Shown in pieces: positions 61,312 through 64,000 of a DNA stretch of 64,000 bases. A program made the translations under genes and the position numbers. Each line of letters begins with the position of its first letter. The first letter of the stretch is position 1. The DNA is from Flavobacterium sp. (GTDB lineage: Bacteria > Bacteroidota > Bacteroidia > Flavobacteriales > Flavobacteriaceae). The stretch covers positions 124,001 through 188,000 of the forward strand of contig NZ_JAIXSL010000016.1 of the NCBI RefSeq assembly GCF_027484705.1, written 5' to 3'. Below the pieces are notes generated by a model, which ran no database searches, was not told where the DNA came from, and was given only the letters and a program-made list of their open reading frames with translations.

Positions 61312-63609
61312 CTATTTATGGCTTTCAGGTTTCAATGCTTTTTTCATGCCTTCAACCTGCTTTCTTTCAGAATGCATCAACGGATAGAGGTGTGAAATCC
61401 CCGCTTTGTATTGATTAGGAATATCAGAAGGTTCATATTGTTCGTATGCCTGAGCATGACGCACAAAATTCGGATCTAACAATAACGGTCGGCCTAAAGC
61501 AACAAGATCAGCCCTGCCATTCAACAAAATCGTATTGATCTGATCGATGTCTTGGATATAACCTGTGGTAATTGTCGGAACATGAATCGTATTTCGAATC
61601 AAATCAGAAAAAGGCGTTTGCCACATCCTGCCGGTTTGAGGTTTTTGGTCTGCAACAGTATTTCCTGTGGAAACATTGATGATATCAGCGCCTGCATTTT
61701 TGAAAGCTTCGCAAATGAATAAGACCTCTTGTTCTGAAATCCCGTTTTCAGCCCAATCTGAAGCCGAAATCCTCACGGACATCGGTTTATTTTCTGGGAA
61801 AACTTCGCGCATGGCTTCAAATACCTTCAATGGGAATTTGATCCTGTTTTGGATCGAGCCTCCAAATTCGTCTTTTCTGATGTTGGTCAACGGAGAAAGG
61901 AATGAAGCCAATAGGAATCCGTGATGTGCTTGCAATTCAATCATATCGAAACCGGCTTCTTCAGCAAAAATGGTCGCATTGACGAATTCTGAGATGATAT
62001 TGTCCATGTCAGAAACAGTCATTTCTTTTGGAATGGCCATCGCTTCATTAAATGGAATCGGCGAGGCTGAAATCAAATCCCAACCATGTTTTGCCAATGG
62101 AATATTGTTGCCGACCGAAGGCACATTCACCGAACCTTTTCGCCCCGAATGCCCAAGTTGAATGCCTATTTTAGACTTACTATATTTGTGAACGTAATTC
62201 ACGATTTTTTTCCACTTAAGCATTTGTTCTTCAGACCAGATTCCGGCACAACCTAAAGTGATGCGACCTGTTTTTGAAACCGCGGTCATTTCGGTTAGGA
62301 TCAATCCGACGCCACCAGTTGCTCTGGCGCCATAATGCACCAAATGCCAGTTGGAAACCAATCCGTTTTCTGCGGCATATTGTCCCATAGGCGACATGAC
62401 GATCCTGTTTTTAAGTTGCATATCGCGAAGCGAAAATTCTGTAAATGCAGCAGGTGTTTTTACTTTAAAATTCCCAATGCTACAATTGAATTCCGTCAGC
62501 ACTTTATCCGTGAAAGTAGCGTCGCGCAAAGCCAAATTCTCATAAGTGACTTTCTTGGATCTGGTCATCACGCCAAAAGCAAACTGCATGTAATCGTGCT
62601 GCATGTGGCGTTCGATGTTTTCAAACCAATCCAACGAAACATTGGCCGCATGCTGAATCATTTCAACGCGGTTGCGACGCAATTGGTTGTATTTTTCAAA
62701 AGCTTTTTTAGTGTTGGTTTTGTGTTCTATAATAGAATCGGCTAAAGCAATCGCACATTCCATGGCGAGTTTGGTTCCGGAACCGATAGAGTAGTGGGCG
62801 GTCGCTTTTGCATCGCCTAACAATACGATGTTTTTGTAATCCCATTTCTCGTTGGTAATGTGCGGGAATTGACGCCAATGCGATTTGTTGGAAATTAAAG
62901 CATGACCATCGAGTTCTTCGGCGAAAATCTCAGTCAGTTTTTTAATGGTGTCTTTCTCATCGGTCGTCTCAAAATCGGCGTTGTTCCAAGTGTTTTCGGT
63001 ACATTCGAAAATCCAGGTGCTCATGCCTTTTTCGTATTGGTAAGTATGTGCGATGAAAGTGCCGTGAATGGTCGTTTTGAAAAAATAAGTGAACGCATCC
63101 AGAGGTTTTGTCGAACCCAACCAGACAAATTTGTTCTTCTTAAGAGTGATGTTCGTGCCGAATTGTTTAGAGAATTCCTCGCGAATCGGGCTATTGATTC
63201 CGTCACAAGCAACAATATAAGTTGAATCTTTGAACTGTGATAAGTCTTCTACATTGTGTTCAAAATGAAGATTGACACCTTCTTCTTTACAACGCTGCTG
63301 CAACAACTGCAAAAGTGTTTTTCGCGAACAGCCGCAAAATCCGTTGCCTGAAATGCGCACCGCTTCTCCATCACGGACGATATCGAGGTCATCCCAATAG
63401 GCGAATTTGCTGCGGATCAGTTCGTATGACTTAGGATCACGCGATAAAAATTCACTCAAAGTCTCATCAGAAAAAACGACGCCGAAACCAAAACTGTCAT
63501 CAGGTTTGTTGCGTTCGTAAAGGTCGATCTGACAATCGGGTAGGGCTTTTTTCAACAGAATAGAAAAATACAAACCACCGGGACCACCTCCAATAACTGT
63601 TACTTTCAT
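61312..63609 (-). CDS. Bifunctional FAD monooxygenase / Old Yellow Enzyme fusion (salicylyl-CoA 5-hydroxylase or 2-aminobenzoyl-CoA monooxygenase-reductase type)
   Basis: It hydroxylates an aryl-CoA at C5. The 765-residue protein has an N-terminal FAD monooxygenase half (about 1-380; GGGPGG at 7-12, ACDGINSPIREE, LLGDAKATAHYSIGSG). An FMN-binding Old Yellow Enzyme half (about 385-740) follows, with RIVMSPMGQYAAENG, LGHSGRKGS and ELQAHHGFLLASFLSP. This fusion is known from 2-aminobenzoyl-CoA monooxygenase/reductase of Azoarcus evansii and bifunctional salicylyl-CoA 5-hydroxylases. The ATG at 63609 is used; GTG precedes it. Confidence 0.9.
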   Translation of the reverse strand: MKVTVIGGGPGGLYFSILLKKALPDCQIDLYERNKPDDSFGFGVVFSDETLSEFLSRDPKSYELIRSKFAYWDDLDIVRDGEAVRISGNGFCGCSRKTLLQLLQQRCKEEGVNLHFEHNVEDLSQFKDSTYIVACDGINSPIREEFSKQFGTNITLKKNKFVWLGSTKPLDAFTYFFKTTIHGTFIAHTYQYEKGMSTWIFECTENTWNNADFETTDEKDTIKKLTEIFAEELDGHALISNKSHWRQFPHITNEKWDYKNIVLLGDAKATAHYSIGSGTKLAMECAIALADSIIEHKTNTKKAFEKYNQLRRNRVEMIQHAANVSLDWFENIERHMQHDYMQFAFGVMTRSKKVTYENLALRDATFTDKVLTEFNCSIGNFKVKTPAAFTEFSLRDMQLKNRIVMSPMGQYAAENGLVSNWHLVHYGARATGGVGLILTEMTAVSKTGRITLGCAGIWSEEQMLKWKKIVNYVHKYSKSKIGIQLGHSGRKGSVNVPSVGNNIPLAKHGWDLISASPIPFNEAMAIPKEMTVSDMDNIISEFVNATIFAEEAGFDMIELQAHHGFLLASFLSPLTNIRKDEFGGSIQNRIKFPLKVFEAMREVFPENKPMSVRISASDWAENGISEQEVLFICEAFKNAGADIINVSTGNTVADQKPQTGRMWQTPFSDLIRNTIHVPTITTGYIQDIDQINTILLNGRADLVALGRPLLLDPNFVRHAQAYEQYEPSDIPNQYKAGISHLYPLMHSERKQVEGMKKALKPESHK

Positions 63610-63612
63610 CAC

Positions 63613-64000
63613 TTATCTTTTAATGGAGAAAATTTCCCCTAATTTTGCATAATTAGAACCTGCGAGCCTAGACACAGGCTTGTAAACTTCCAAGTTGATT
63701 TTGGTGTCATCAAGCAAAATGGCATCATCAATATGAAACATCACGACCCTTCCGACAAGAATTGTTGAGCCTCCGTTCTTGTGATTTTCTAAAGTATAAT
63801 GATGCACAAGCTCACATTCCATAGCGACTGGACTGCCTTTTACTCTTGGAGGTTTTACTTTTATGGATGGGATTGGGGTCAGTTTTGCAAAATCGAATTC
63901 GCTTTCATGCGGCGGAATCGGATGTGCGGTTTCATTCATCTGATCGGCCAAATCTTCCGTAACCATATTCACTACAAATTGTTTCGTTGCTAGGACATTG
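63613..64000 (-). CDS. Flavin reductase family protein, 5' end cut by window
   Basis: It is an FMN-binding split-barrel domain that supplies reduced flavin or acts with the neighbouring flavoenzyme. The frame runs to the window edge; NVLATKQFVVN at the beginning is inside the domain, so the N-terminus lies beyond 64000. The visible part has MECELVHHYTLENH, STILVGRVVMFHIDDAIL and the end KLGEIFSIKR. It stops four bases before the monooxygenase start and is probably upstream in the same operon. Confidence 0.85.
   Translation of the reverse strand, partial: NVLATKQFVVNMVTEDLADQMNETAHPIPPHESEFDFAKLTPIPSIKVKPPRVKGSPVAMECELVHHYTLENHKNGGSTILVGRVVMFHIDDAILLDDTKINLEVYKPVSRLAGSNYAKLGEIFSIKR

Overview
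The window looks like ordinary chromosome from a Flavobacterium-like member of the Flavobacteriaceae (Bacteroidota). The sequence is moderately AT-rich, and three secreted proteins end in type IX secretion (T9SS) sorting domains (two type A, one type B). There are also a FISUMP lipoprotein, BshA, a fused E1 alpha/beta dehydrogenase, TAnnTTTG-like -7 boxes and AT-rich leaders without strong Shine-Dalgarno motifs. I saw no rRNA, tRNA, insertion sequence, prophage or CRISPR array.

Left part (1-13.1 kb): the 3' part of tsaD, divergent from a giant TamB-domain protein; then pfkA and gap, an N-acetylglucosamine kinase-like gene and methylglyoxal synthase, which overlaps a convergent RidA gene by 20 bp; then a T9SS cargo protein and an LptD-like outer-membrane protein. 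From 13.2 to 21.7 kb runs a block on the plus strand: amidase, MlaD-like MCE protein, two Fe-S oxidoreductase subunits separated by a HAD-like gene, a conserved small protein and a GH3-serine hydrolase fusion lipoprotein.

Middle (21.7-50.2 kb): mixed housekeeping and envelope genes, including a FISUMP lipoprotein, TlpA-like protein, EamA transporter, bshA, LpxH-like phosphatase, aroC, DAACS symporter, a MutS2 lacking an Smr domain, ung, transglutaminase-like and substrate-binding proteins, nucleoside phosphorylase, an SUI1 factor, a GxxExxY gene bounded by inverted repeats, a 2OG-Fe(II) oxygenase, the fused E1 dehydrogenase and a 1707-residue Ig-repeat T9SS protein. A 41-residue membrane protein is encoded at 32757-32882.

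Right part (50.3-64.0 kb): nearly everything is on the minus strand and forms an apparent aromatic catabolic cluster. It has a flavin reductase (cut by the window end), a monooxygenase fused to an Old-Yellow-Enzyme domain (salicylyl-CoA 5-hydroxylase / 2-aminobenzoyl-CoA monooxygenase-reductase type), a secreted alpha/beta hydrolase, an aryl-CoA ligase, an FMN-dependent glutamate-synthase-like protein, a hotdog thioesterase, a nitrilase, a gentisate-1,2-dioxygenase-type cupin, a FAH-family hydrolase, a secreted unknown and a maleate isomerase. Together they fit an aryl acid -> aryl-CoA -> 5-hydroxyaryl-CoA -> gentisate-type ring cleavage -> maleate + pyruvate -> fumarate route.

The least explained signals are non-coding. 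(i) Four copies of an ~80-bp element lie downstream of gene 3' ends, always in the gene's orientation. Three begin at the gene's own TAG stop codon, and paired stems show compensatory changes. (ii) Degenerate tandem arrays with 7- or 8-nt period sit between genes, mostly immediately before start codons and sometimes as inverted pairs. (iii) A 42-bp repeat family flanks the GxxExxY gene in inverted orientation, with a third solo copy.
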